Below, piece by piece: positions 27,816 through 36,416 of a stretch of DNA of 64,000 nucleotides; position 1 is the first letter of the stretch, and the number at the start of each line of letters is the position of its first letter. The stretch comes from Anatilimnocola floriformis. Its GTDB lineage: Bacteria; Planctomycetota; Planctomycetia; Pirellulales; Pirellulaceae. Position numbers and translations under genes: made by a program. The notes beneath the pieces were generated by a model. That model ran no database searches, was not told where the DNA came from, and saw nothing but the letters and a program-made list of their open reading frames with translations. The stretch covers positions 4,464,001 to 4,528,000 of the forward strand of contig NZ_JAMLFW010000001.1 in assembly GCF_024256385.1 (NCBI RefSeq), read 5' to 3'.

Positions 27816-27839
27816 GACGTTCGTCTCGAGAAAGGAGAG

Positions 27840-28421
27840 CTAACTCTTTGGCCGTTTGACCATCAGTTGCTCCTCTTCCGCATTCCACTCGTAGGTGTGA
27901 CCTGGCGGCAACGGCGGGAGCTTGATCTTGTTGGGATCGAGAATGTTCTGCTTGAACTCCTCGAAGGTTTGCGGCAGCGTGTTCTCGGCTTTGTAGAGTT
28001 GAATCGCTTGCGGAATCTGGATTTGAAAAACCACTTTTTCGCGCACGGCGAAATAGGCTTTCGCTGGCGTGACGAGCATTCCCTCGTGCTGATCGAGCGT
28101 GCGACCCGCGGCGGCGACCCCGGCTTGGGCCTTCACGGTTTCGGTGGGGGTGGCCGGTGGTTCTGGTGGTGAAGCGGGGAGCGCGATGGGCGCTGCGGGA
28201 TCGGTTGGAGTCGCGGGCTGCGGAGTTTGCGGTGCGACTGCCGGCGGAGGGCCGGGTATAGTCGCCGGAGGTCCAGGAATCGTCGCAGGCGGGCCGGGCA
28301 CGGTCGCGGGTGCAGGCGTTGGCGGCGCGGTCGCGACGGGCGGAGGCGATGAACCGCAGCCGCCGATCGCCAATAAACCGGCGACCAGCAAAGCTTGCGA
28401 GGACCAGGTTCGGCGATTCAT
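27840..28421 (-). CDS. Pro-rich lipoprotein
   Basis: 193 residues with a lipoprotein signal ending LLAIGGC. A linker of about 65 residues is dominated by Pro, Ala and Thr, with PGPPATI repeated several times; this could reach through the periplasm or the wall. The C-terminal 80 residues form a small domain with alpha/beta character. The ATG at 28421 is chosen because AAGGA lies nine bases upstream and it starts the signal. It lies 24 bases downstream of the previous frame and 30 bases from surE, all on the same strand. Confidence 0.78.
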   Translation of the reverse strand: MNRRTWSSQALLVAGLLAIGGCGSSPPPVATAPPTPAPATVPGPPATIPGPPATIPGPPPAVAPQTPQPATPTDPAAPIALPASPPEPPATPTETVKAQAGVAAAGRTLDQHEGMLVTPAKAYFAVREKVVFQIQIPQAIQLYKAENTLPQTFEEFKQNILDPNKIKLPPLPPGHTYEWNAEEEQLMVKRPKS

Positions 28422-28450
28422 CGGCGGATTTCCTTGGCGGTGATTCGAGC

Positions 28451-29224
28451 TTACGTCGGCGGCACTTGCAGCGGCCACTTTTCCATTTCGGCCAGCATGG
28501 CGTGCCGAGTCATATTGTATTGCAACGGAGTGAGCGTAAGAAAGCCTCGTTCAATTTCCGTGATATCGGTTTCGTACCCCTCGTGTCGCGGCGGCGGATC
28601 ATTCGTCGCCCAGTAATACGTTCGCCCCTTGGGGTCGACTCCCTTGGCGAAATGCTCGCCGTAGCGCGCCACGCCCATCGGCACGACTTTGATTTCGTTC
28701 TGCTCGCGCTCGGTCGCTGCCGTGGGAATGTTCAGGTTGTACAGGACCGGCTCGGGGCCCTTGTTGGCGAGAATCTGCTCGATGACACCGCGGCACATGA
28801 CGGCGGCCTTGCGATACTGCGCGTGCTCGTGGAACTCGAGCGAACAGGCAATGCTCGTGATGCCGAAGAAAGCCCCTTCGATGGCAGCCGCGACGGTGCC
28901 GGAATAGAGCACGTTGATGCCTGCGTTCAGCCCACCATTGATGCCGCTCACCACCAGATCTGGCGGCCGATCGCAGAATTCAAAAATGCCGAGCTTCACG
29001 CAATCGGCAGGACTGCCATCGACGGCCCAGCCGCGCAGGCGATCTTGAGCGTCATACACCTGCTTCGGCACGAGGGGCCGCAAGAAGGTAATCGAGTGGC
29101 CGACGCCGCTTTGCTCGGTCGCCGGCGCAACCACGCGGACCTCGGCAATCTTGAGCAGTTCTTCTTCGAGCGCTCGGATGCCCGGCGCGTAAATTCCGTC
29201 GTCGTTTGTCAGTAGAATAAGCAT
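28451..29224 (-). CDS. surE: 5'/3'-nucleotidase SurE
   Basis: A 257-residue nucleotidase that removes phosphate from 5' and 3' nucleotides and short polyphosphate, in the cytoplasm. The signature is ILLTNDDGI at the N-terminus (metal-binding Asp pair), then VVAPATEQSGVGHS, and VSGINGGLNAG with the conserved Asn. The length is typical. In proteobacteria surE sits with pcm; no such neighbour is here. Confidence 0.95.
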   Translation of the reverse strand: MLILLTNDDGIYAPGIRALEEELLKIAEVRVVAPATEQSGVGHSITFLRPLVPKQVYDAQDRLRGWAVDGSPADCVKLGIFEFCDRPPDLVVSGINGGLNAGINVLYSGTVAAAIEGAFFGITSIACSLEFHEHAQYRKAAVMCRGVIEQILANKGPEPVLYNLNIPTAATEREQNEIKVVPMGVARYGEHFAKGVDPKGRTYYWATNDPPPRHEGYETDITEIERGFLTLTPLQYNMTRHAMLAEMEKWPLQVPPT

Positions 29225-29280
29225 GCCGCCACAATATCGCCCTCTGCCATTTTGCGAAAGTACGCGGCGGTGATTGCGAC

Positions 29281-29877
29281 TTATTCAGCCTTCAAATTGC
29301 TCGGGTCAACGCGTTTGTATTCGCCCCGATTCTCCTCGGCCAGCTGTCGGAGCGACTTTGTTTCGCCGGCCTTCTCGCTGGCGATGTCGATAACGTGAAT
29401 CGCCGCGACATTGTCTTCGCGAATCTTTTTCAAATCCCGCGCCGAGATGCCAGGATCGCTGGCGTCGGTCAAAAAGAAGATCACATCGGGCCCGAGCCGC
29501 TTTGCCGCTTGCAACGCTTGTAGATGATCGGTCCCTCCGGTCGCGGTCATGCTCGCCACGAAGGTGCGAGCATCGGCGAGGCCGTTTTCATCCGCAAATG
29601 CCATGCGGGGCATCGAGCGCGAGCGCTCGTTGTAAAACACGATTTGAAACTGGTTGGTTCGCTTCAGCTTTTCGAGCGCGACGAGGACTTCGCGCTTGGC
29701 AGCAACCAGCGGAGCCCCTTCCATGCTCGCCGAGCAATCGACGACGAAGACGAACCGCGAGCCTTTAGCAGTCAAGCCGAAGAATTTGGTTTCGCCGGCG
29801 GTATTGATCTGCCCCGCAGCTAGCGCAGCCCAGCCGAGGAATAAACAACCGAGCAAGAGGATTTGGATGGATTTCAT
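29281..29877 (-). CDS. Secreted von Willebrand factor A-domain protein
   Basis: 198 residues with a signal peptide (residues 1-22) followed by a complete VWA domain. The MIDAS motif is FVVDCSASMEG, with later metal-site Thr/Asp in TATGGTDH and LTDASDPG. Such domains mediate metal-dependent protein binding. Ten bases separate it from the upstream CehA-like gene, so both are probably cotranscribed. No adjacent MoxR or BatA-like partner is seen. Confidence 0.9.
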   Translation of the reverse strand: MKSIQILLLGCLFLGWAALAAGQINTAGETKFFGLTAKGSRFVFVVDCSASMEGAPLVAAKREVLVALEKLKRTNQFQIVFYNERSRSMPRMAFADENGLADARTFVASMTATGGTDHLQALQAAKRLGPDVIFFLTDASDPGISARDLKKIREDNVAAIHVIDIASEKAGETKSLRQLAEENRGEYKRVDPSNLKAE

Positions 29878-29887
29878 AATCTGTATT

Positions 29888-32254
29888 CTACTTCGCTCGA
29901 TCGTCGTACGATTCTTTCAGGATCTTTTCATACGCCTTGCGTGCCACTGCGTAAGCTTCTTCGGCGGCAGCTTTTTCGCTATCGCGAATCTTCGGCGATT
30001 TCTGTTTCCAGCATTGCGCGACCGCGTCGATGCACCACTGCGCACTGCGCTGGCTGGCGCGAATCGGCTGTTTGTCGACTTCGACGAACACCGGATTCGT
30101 ATGGCAGGCCGGGAAGATGCGAACGGCAACCCAGCTGGAGCGTTCCGGTTTGCAGTCGAACGTCACGTCACTCACATTACCATCGGCGGCGATTTCCTTC
30201 TTCTCGACAACTTGGCCGTTCACGATTAGCTCGACCGGCACTTTGTTCGAATCGCCGATGCGAGCCCGTTCGATGTGCCAGTAAGGCTTCGAACTGAGCG
30301 GCTGACGGCGAATATCTTCGCGCGGAGCATCCTCGAGCAAACCCGCCGCGCGACAACTAATTTTCAATGCTTCGCCGGCCTTGATCGCTAGGAAACTCTT
30401 TCGGCCGTTGTCGCCAACTTCGCCTACGCCCAGGTTATTCACTTTGAAATCGAGCAGATGGCTCAAGCCGTCGCAGCAATACGACCTGCCGTCCTTGATG
30501 CCATCGACCCAGCGATCGAAATCGAGTTGGCCTTGCGCGGCCTGCTGTTTGGCGACGATCGGATTCGTCAGGCCGAGCTTCACGGCCTCTTTCGTAAGTG
30601 GCGGCGGCCGATCCATCTTTACATAGACGCGCCCCAAGCCGACACGATCGCCGTAGATACACGGAAAATCCGTTTCGCCGCTGATCCGACAGGTGTAACC
30701 ACAATTGAGCGTGTGATACCAAACGCTGAGTTCCCAAATGATGGGCGTGTCGACGGCGGAAATAAAATCGCAGACGTCGTGTACGACATCAACGACATAC
30801 TCATTCGCGCCAATACCATCGAACGGCGGCAACGCGTAGTTCGGCAACTGATCGCCGGGAACCATCAGTCCCCAACCACTGTGCGAAAAGCCGACAACGC
30901 CACCCTGCTCCTTGCCCCATTTCAAAACCGGCAGATCCCAACTGGGCCAATCTTCGATCACCTTCGTGCCGGGATAATCGTCTTCTTTGAGTCGCAGCAG
31001 ACAGAGGTGCCCGGCGTGCGAACTCGGGAAGCCGCTCACCTCGACGTCGTAGCGCATCAAATAGTCTTTGGTCGAGAGCTTGTTGATCGTCCCCTCGAAA
31101 TATTGCTTCTGGTAATACCAGCAGGGACCCCAGGAGAGAACGCAACCAACGTTCAGATCCTCGCCGAGGATGTGCCGCATCATGTCTTCTGGTGTAACCC
31201 CTTCTGTCGGCGCTTCGTAATGTTTGCAACCGGCGGCATGCACATGATGATCGCCGCTGACCCAGCCGAGATCGCTGATCTTGATCCACCGTTTCAAGCG
31301 GAACGACTCGCTGTGCTCCTGCGTCTGCGGCACTTGAATCATTCGTTTCTGAATCCGGTATTCCGGCCCGCGCGTGTAAATCGCTTCGTAGCTGCCAGCC
31401 GGCAGTAACACTTCTTCGCCGTGATGACGATAGACCTGATCGTGGAAATAAAAGTCCGGCGCAAGTCGTCGCGCTCGCGCGGGATAAATCCGTCCTTGCG
31501 GATCTTTGAAAACAAACTGCCCGGTCGTCGGTTTGCCGTCGTCATCGAGCACATCGAGACGAACCCGCACGGCAGGCTCGCAAGAGAAGACAACGGCTAG
31601 TTCATTGCGGAAACCTAAATCCTGCGTTCCCTGGCCGATGTCGAACTGCAGCTTGGCTTCGCGTTTTCCTTTGTCGCGGCTGTAAACCTGAATGAGGCGA
31701 TATTCGAGCTCAAGGCCGGTCAGCGTCTTTGTCAGCGGCTGCGAATCGTAGGCGACGAGATCCATCCACCGATCGGAAACGTCGTTGAGTGTGATTTTCA
31801 ATTCGGGCTTGGGCGCACCCGTAGAAGTTTTCAACATCGCGGCCGCATTCGGACTATTCACCCGCAGCGCAGCCGTCACGCCCGCTTCGTTGTGAACCTT
31901 GATCAGAAACACGCTCCAGCCTTGCTCATTCAGTTCGGCCTTGGCAGCGCCACGAACAACGCTTACGCGACTTTCTGAATTGATATTCACGCCCACGAGC
32001 GCGCGGGCGTCGAAGACTTTTTGAATCGCTGCGAGCGACTTCGTGGCGTTCGTTTCGGCAAGGGCAGCGTCGAGTTGTTCCTGCTCGCTTTTTGTCAGCG
32101 GCTCGCCGAGAAATTTCAAAGCGTCGACGATTCGCTTCGCCTGCGATTTCACCGGCTGGATATCGACAGCCTTAACCAATTCCAGTTCATCCGCGAACGC
32201 CCAACTCCTCGCCAGCAACACAGAAATAACGAGAACTTGCATCAGCCGTCGCAT
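29888..32254 (-). CDS. CehA/McbA-like secreted metallohydrolase (PHP-type)
   Basis: 788 residues with a signal peptide (RRLMQVLVISVLLARSWAFA). After a 300-residue beta-rich N-terminal region comes a PHP-like hydrolase core starting WVSGDHHVHAAGC, with later metal ligands near VLSWGPCWYYQ and GVVGFSHSGWG. CehA and McbA hydrolyse carbaryl, but homologues are broad and the planctomycete members' substrates are unknown. The ATG at 32254 is preceded by AGGAG eight bases upstream; a GTG at 32275 is less likely. The VWA gene follows it by ten bases. Confidence 0.82.
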   Translation of the reverse strand: MRRLMQVLVISVLLARSWAFADELELVKAVDIQPVKSQAKRIVDALKFLGEPLTKSEQEQLDAALAETNATKSLAAIQKVFDARALVGVNINSESRVSVVRGAAKAELNEQGWSVFLIKVHNEAGVTAALRVNSPNAAAMLKTSTGAPKPELKITLNDVSDRWMDLVAYDSQPLTKTLTGLELEYRLIQVYSRDKGKREAKLQFDIGQGTQDLGFRNELAVVFSCEPAVRVRLDVLDDDGKPTTGQFVFKDPQGRIYPARARRLAPDFYFHDQVYRHHGEEVLLPAGSYEAIYTRGPEYRIQKRMIQVPQTQEHSESFRLKRWIKISDLGWVSGDHHVHAAGCKHYEAPTEGVTPEDMMRHILGEDLNVGCVLSWGPCWYYQKQYFEGTINKLSTKDYLMRYDVEVSGFPSSHAGHLCLLRLKEDDYPGTKVIEDWPSWDLPVLKWGKEQGGVVGFSHSGWGLMVPGDQLPNYALPPFDGIGANEYVVDVVHDVCDFISAVDTPIIWELSVWYHTLNCGYTCRISGETDFPCIYGDRVGLGRVYVKMDRPPPLTKEAVKLGLTNPIVAKQQAAQGQLDFDRWVDGIKDGRSYCCDGLSHLLDFKVNNLGVGEVGDNGRKSFLAIKAGEALKISCRAAGLLEDAPREDIRRQPLSSKPYWHIERARIGDSNKVPVELIVNGQVVEKKEIAADGNVSDVTFDCKPERSSWVAVRIFPACHTNPVFVEVDKQPIRASQRSAQWCIDAVAQCWKQKSPKIRDSEKAAAEEAYAVARKAYEKILKESYDDRAK

Positions 32255-32267
32255 GCTGAACACTCCT

Positions 32268-32330
32268 GTAGCCACGTCCTGCCCAAGCGCAGGTTGCTGG
32301 CCGGACCCACGGTCTGCCGACCGTGGCTAC
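32268..32330. repeat. Structured repeat upstream of the CehA-like gene
   Basis: Outer arms GTAGCCACG (32268-32276) and CGTGGCTAC (32322-32330) enclose two hairpins: CCTGC/GCAGG at 32278-32293 and CCACGGTC/GACCGTGG at 32307-32326. The right-hand stem of the second shares bases with the outer arm, so the folds compete. The element ends directly beside the ribosome-binding site (AGGAG) of the CehA-like gene. Its multi-hairpin form suggests a dispersed REP-like unit. Confidence 0.65.
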
Positions 32331-32456
32331 CTCGCCCCATTGAATGAATCGCCGTTTCACGCGAACCTATCATGTAGCTGGCTTGTCCCCCTTGGCAAGC
32401 AAAATACTCTCCCTGGCCCCCACTTCTGCGTTCTGCCATCTACTTTCTGCCTTCCC

Positions 32457-33050
32457 ATGATTTTGCTGATCGATAACTACGACTCCTTCACCTACAACCT
32501 CGTGCAACGGCTGGGTGAGGTCGATTCGACGCTCGATATTCAGGTTCACCGCAACGATCAGATCACTTGCGACGAAATCGCTCGCCTCAAGCCGACGCAC
32601 ATCATTGTTTCGCCAGGTCCGTGCACGCCGACCGAAGCGGGCATTTCGGTGGAGTGCATTCAGCGGTTCATGGGGACCGTGCCGCTGCTCGGAGTTTGCC
32701 TCGGCCATCAATCGATGGGCCAAGCCACGGGCGGCGTCATTGTGCGGGCGAAGCGACTGATGCATGGCAAGACCGATCAGATTTATCACGACGGCCAAGG
32801 CCTGTTTGCCGGACTGCCAAACCCGGTCACGGCGACGCGCTATCACAGCCTGGTAATTCGGCCCGACACGCTCCATCCCGACTTCATTGTCTCGGCTTGG
32901 GCAGATGCTCCCGATGGCTCGCGCGAAATCATGGCCATTCGCCACAAGACGCTGCCGCTCGTCGGTGTGCAGTTTCATCCGGAGAGTTTTCTCACGGAAT
33001 ATGGCCATCAGATGTTGAAGCAGTTTCTCGACATGCGGGCCGCCCAATGA
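32457..33050 (+). CDS. pabA: Glutamine amidotransferase of anthranilate/para-aminobenzoate synthase
   Basis: 197 residues with the GATase1 triad: Cys in LLGVCLGHQ, and His/Glu in FHPESFLTEYG. It supplies ammonia to anthranilate synthase (TrpE) or PABA synthase (PabB); the two uses cannot be told apart here because neither partner is nearby. The ATG at 32457 begins MILLIDNYDSFTYNL, the exact family N-terminus; the frame is open upstream through unrelated sequence. Its TGA stop overlaps the ATG of moeA. Confidence 0.93.
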   Translation: MILLIDNYDSFTYNLVQRLGEVDSTLDIQVHRNDQITCDEIARLKPTHIIVSPGPCTPTEAGISVECIQRFMGTVPLLGVCLGHQSMGQATGGVIVRAKRLMHGKTDQIYHDGQGLFAGLPNPVTATRYHSLVIRPDTLHPDFIVSAWADAPDGSREIMAIRHKTLPLVGVQFHPESFLTEYGHQMLKQFLDMRAAQ

Positions 33051-34264
33051 TCAGCGTCGAGCAGGCTCTCGAGTTTGTATTGCGACATGCGCGGCCGATC
33101 ACGCGCAGCATTCAAACCGAACTTTCTCACGCACTCGGTTGCACGCTGGCCGAAGACATCGCGAGCGACATCGATTCGCCGCCGTATGACAAAACGCAGG
33201 TGGATGGTTACGCGATTTGTGAAGCCGATTTGGCGAACCGCAAGCCATTGCGAGTGCTCGAGCGTGTCGTCGCCGGCGAAGTGCCGCAGCACAAGCTCAC
33301 GCCCGGAACCGCCATTCAAATCATGACGGGTGCGCCCATCCCTGAGGGATGCGCTGCCGTGGTGATGGTCGAAAAAACGGAAGCGAGCGAAAACGGTGCT
33401 GCTGTGACGATCCTCGACGAGCGCGTGCGAAATGGCATGAGCATCATGCGCCGTGCCACTTCGATGAAGCGTGGCGAGGTGGTGCTGACGAAAGGAACCA
33501 AGCTCCGGGCCATCGAAATCGGCTTGCTCGCCGAAGTGGGACGGAGCTTGGTTTGGACAATGCTCGATCCTGCGGTTGCGATTTTGCCAACCGGCGACGA
33601 GATCGTCCCCTGCGACGAAGTGCCGACGGCGGGGAAGATTCGCAATAGCAACAGCAGTCTGCTCGGCGGGCTGGTGACGCAAGCCGGCGGTTATCCGACG
33701 GAATGCGACATCGTCCGTGATGAGCCGGAAGCCTTGCTCGCGGCGATTCGGGAGAATCTCGAGCACGATGTGATTCTGCTTTCCGGCGGCGTGAGCGCGG
33801 GCGTGCATGATTTGGTTCCTGCCGCGCTGGCCCAGGCCGGCGTGAAGCAGATTTTTCATAAAGTGAATCTCAAGCCCGGCAAGCCACTGTGGTTCGGCTT
33901 TTTCGACCGCGGCGAATTTTTGCCGCCGTGCCTGGTGTTTGGTTTGCCGGGCAATCCAGTGAGCGGCCTCGTTTGTTTTGAATTGTTCGTTCGCCCCGCA
34001 TTGCAAAAGCTGCGCGGCGAACCGGCCGTGGGACTCGAACAACGCACCGCGACACTCGCGCAAGATCACCCGCACCGCGGCGATCGCCCTGCCTATTGGC
34101 CCTCTCAGTTCGACGCGACGACGAGCGAAGTGAAACCGCTGGCCTGGCAAGGCTCTGGCGATTTGCGGGCGCTAGCGCGCGCGAATGCCCTCGCCCACTT
34201 TCCCGGCGGCGACAAGATTTGGTCCCCCGGCGAAGAAGTGAACGTGTATCTGCTTCCCCATTGA
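33047..34264 (+). CDS. moeA: Molybdopterin molybdenumtransferase
   Basis: Inserts molybdate into adenylylated molybdopterin to complete the molybdenum cofactor. 405 residues. Conserved parts are PPYDKTQVDGYAI (N-terminal domain), MTGAPIPEGC, LPTGDE, SNSSLLGGLV, LSGGVSAG and LPGNPVSGLV. It starts at an ATGA overlap with pabA, suggesting translational coupling. No mogA/moaB or moa gene is adjacent. Confidence 0.95.
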   Translation: MISVEQALEFVLRHARPITRSIQTELSHALGCTLAEDIASDIDSPPYDKTQVDGYAICEADLANRKPLRVLERVVAGEVPQHKLTPGTAIQIMTGAPIPEGCAAVVMVEKTEASENGAAVTILDERVRNGMSIMRRATSMKRGEVVLTKGTKLRAIEIGLLAEVGRSLVWTMLDPAVAILPTGDEIVPCDEVPTAGKIRNSNSSLLGGLVTQAGGYPTECDIVRDEPEALLAAIRENLEHDVILLSGGVSAGVHDLVPAALAQAGVKQIFHKVNLKPGKPLWFGFFDRGEFLPPCLVFGLPGNPVSGLVCFELFVRPALQKLRGEPAVGLEQRTATLAQDHPHRGDRPAYWPSQFDATTSEVKPLAWQGSGDLRALARANALAHFPGGDKIWSPGEEVNVYLLPH

Positions 34265-34290
34265 AATGAACCAACAGCAGGAGCAACCAC

Positions 34291-35313
34291 ATGTCGACGA
34301 TGCGTGCGATTCAGATTTCGAAAAAGAGCGGTCCGTTGGAGTTAGTTGAGCGGCCGATTCCCGAGCCGATTGCTGGAACCGTTCGGGTGAAGGTGCAAGC
34401 TTGCGGCATCTGTCACAGCGATCTGCTGACGAAAGAAGGTCAATGGCCAGGGATCACCTATCCGCGCGTTCCAGGACATGAAGTGATCGGCGTGATCGAC
34501 GCGTTGGGCGCCAACGTGCCGCCCCGTTGGCAAGTCGGTCAGCGCGTGGGAATCGGCTGGCATTCGGCCCATTGCGGCTATTGCGATATGTGCCGTCGCG
34601 GCGAATATTTTGCCTGTCAGAACGGCGTTGGTATTACCGGCATTTCGATTGACGGCGGCTATGCCGATTACATGCTTGCGCCGGTAACCGCGCTCGCCAT
34701 GGTTCCTCAAGAGCTGTCGCCACTCGATGCCGCGCCGCTGATGTGCGCAGGCCTGACCACGTTCAATGCTCTTCGCAACAGCGGCGCTGGTCCTGGCGAA
34801 GTGGTCGCCATTCTCGGCATCGGCGGGCTCGGTCATCTCGGCGTGCAATATGCAGCGAAGATGGGTTTTCAAACGGTGGCCATCGCGCGTGGGCAAGACA
34901 AAGCGCCGCTAGCCAAGCAACTCGGAGCGGTGCATTACATCGATAGCCAGAACAGCGATCCCGCCGAAGAGTTGCAGAAGCTGGGCGGCGCCAAAGCGAT
35001 CATCGCGACGGTGACGCATGGTCCCGCGATGGCCGCGACGGTCGGCGGACTGGCTCCCTATGGCAAGCTGATGGTAATCGGCGCGGTGCAATCGCTCGAA
35101 GCCCAACCGATCTTTTTGCTGGCCGGTCGGCGGTCGATTACGGGTTGGTATTCCGGCACCTCGATCGATTCAGAAGACACGCTCGCCTTCAGCCAGCAAA
35201 CGCAAGTGCGCTCGCACAACGAGGTCTTTCCGCTGGAGCAAGCCCCGGCGGCCTTCGAGCGGATGCTGAGCGGCCAGGCTCGTTTTCGAGTGGTTTTGTC
35301 GACCGGCCAGTGA
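34291..35313 (+). CDS. Zinc-dependent alcohol dehydrogenase
   Basis: 340 residues of the medium-chain dehydrogenase family. Catalytic zinc ligands are visible in ACGICHSDL (Cys) and PGHEVIG (His-Glu). The structural zinc Cys cluster is HCGYCDMCRRGEYFAC. The Rossmann motif is GIGGLGHLGVQYA. It resembles AdhP/AdhA-type alcohol dehydrogenases. GGAG lies seven bases before the ATG; a second ATG three codons later is possible. It is 26 bases after moeA, with no functional link visible. Confidence 0.93.
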   Translation: MSTMRAIQISKKSGPLELVERPIPEPIAGTVRVKVQACGICHSDLLTKEGQWPGITYPRVPGHEVIGVIDALGANVPPRWQVGQRVGIGWHSAHCGYCDMCRRGEYFACQNGVGITGISIDGGYADYMLAPVTALAMVPQELSPLDAAPLMCAGLTTFNALRNSGAGPGEVVAILGIGGLGHLGVQYAAKMGFQTVAIARGQDKAPLAKQLGAVHYIDSQNSDPAEELQKLGGAKAIIATVTHGPAMAATVGGLAPYGKLMVIGAVQSLEAQPIFLLAGRRSITGWYSGTSIDSEDTLAFSQQTQVRSHNEVFPLEQAPAAFERMLSGQARFRVVLSTGQ

Positions 35314-35391
35314 TAGCAGCCCCTTTGCTGTTATTTCGGCGTGCTTTAGAATCGCCCGTCTTGGTTTTCCCCTAATTCAAGGAGGGCATTT

Positions 35392-35865
35392 ATGTCACGA
35401 CGGAATTTGGCAACGGTTGCTGGTTTGATGTTCTTTTTTCTCTGCGGAGGAGTTTTCGTGAGCGCTCAAGATGTTCCCCTTCCCACGCTCCCCGCCGGCG
35501 CTGGTGCTGCCGACAAGGATGCGCCGAAGACCTTCACGGCGACCCCCTCGGGCCTGAAGTACCGCGTGCTCCGCAAGGGAACCGGCGTGCAGCCGAAGGC
35601 CACGAACAAAGTGACCGTGCATTACCACGGCTGGCTCGACAACGGCAAGGTCTTCGATAGCTCGTACGACCGCAAAGAGTCGATCGCCTTCGGCCTCGGC
35701 GAAGTCATTCCGGGCTGGACCGAAGGAATGCAGCTGGTCGGCAAGGGTGGCATGATCGAACTCGAAATCCCCTCGAACCTCGGCTACGGCGATCGTGGCG
35801 CTGGCGGCGTGATTCCGGGCAAGGCGACGCTTCACTTCCTCGTCGAACTGCTCGACGTGAAGTAA
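35392..35865 (+). CDS. Secreted FKBP-type peptidyl-prolyl isomerase
   Basis: 157 residues: signal peptide (residues 1-25), a linker, then one FKBP domain (SGLKYRVLRKGTG, VTVHYHGWLDNGKVFDSSYD, FGLGEVIPGWTEGMQ, ATLHFLVELLDV). It would accelerate proline isomerisation in secreted proteins. AAGGAGG is a near-perfect SD seven bases before the ATG. The gene ends in a strong terminator at 35892-35926. Confidence 0.94.
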   Translation: MSRRNLATVAGLMFFFLCGGVFVSAQDVPLPTLPAGAGAADKDAPKTFTATPSGLKYRVLRKGTGVQPKATNKVTVHYHGWLDNGKVFDSSYDRKESIAFGLGEVIPGWTEGMQLVGKGGMIELEIPSNLGYGDRGAGGVIPGKATLHFLVELLDVK

Positions 35866-35891
35866 GCGATTGCAAAAATCTGATTTTCTCT

Positions 35892-35926
35892 CAGGGCGGC
35901 AATCCATTTGCCGCCCTGTTTCTTTT
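35892..35926 (+). terminator. Rho-independent terminator
   Basis: A perfect 11-base stem CAGGGCGGCAA/TTGCCGCCCTG (35892-35902 with 35908-35918) around a five-base loop is followed by TTTCTTTT. It ends the FKBP transcript 27 bases after the stop. Confidence 0.9.
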
Positions 35927-35963
35927 GGCGGATAGGTTTGCCGATGAAGAGGGCGGTAACGCT

Positions 35964-36404
35964 CTACATCAATGCTGCCGCCGCCAGAGCCGCTACACCG
36001 ATGAACGCGACCGTCTCGATTTGAAAAACCACGAGGGAGGCGAGTAGCTTCCACTGGGTTCGACTGGATGCAACGGTTAGCACCATCGTGAAGGCCAGCA
36101 GTGCCAGATCGCGAACTGCTGCGTGAATGGCAAACGGCAGGAACCAAATCGCCAAGGCAACGAGCGCCAGCCAGGCTGGGGCCGCGCAACTCAGCAGTCC
36201 AATGAAGACGAGTCCCATGATCGAATATGCCAGCCGCCGTGCTAGGCTGGCAAGCTGTGGTTTCAGCTCAAGGTCAAATCCGAGAACACTGGCCGCGTGC
36301 ATCCACCACGGACCAGAAACTGCTTTATCGTCGGCGCTACGCGGCGCGTCATTAATCGCATCTGGTTCTAGGTCTTCGTCGGTTTGCATAAAGACCCAAT
36401 CCAC
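35964..36404 (-). CDS. Membrane protein of unknown function
   Basis: 146 residues: an acidic N-terminus of about 50 residues followed by about four transmembrane helices (SIMGLVFIGLLSCAA, LALVALAIWFLPFA, LALLAFTMVLTVA, IETVAFIGVAALAAAALM). The GTG at 36404 has AAGG seven bases upstream that overlaps the stop of the AI-2E-type gene; the ATG at 36389 is the alternative. It is downstream of and probably coupled to that permease gene. It may be a Yip1-like protein, but I cannot show it. Confidence 0.65.
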   Translation of the reverse strand: MDWVFMQTDEDLEPDAINDAPRSADDKAVSGPWWMHAASVLGFDLELKPQLASLARRLAYSIMGLVFIGLLSCAAPAWLALVALAIWFLPFAIHAAVRDLALLAFTMVLTVASSRTQWKLLASLVVFQIETVAFIGVAALAAAALM

Positions 36405-36416
36405 AGCGTTACCGCC

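Noticed and set aside
33008-34150. A 380-codon minus-strand open frame opposite moeA
   Set aside because: Antisense to moeA; no motif and no ribosome-binding site.
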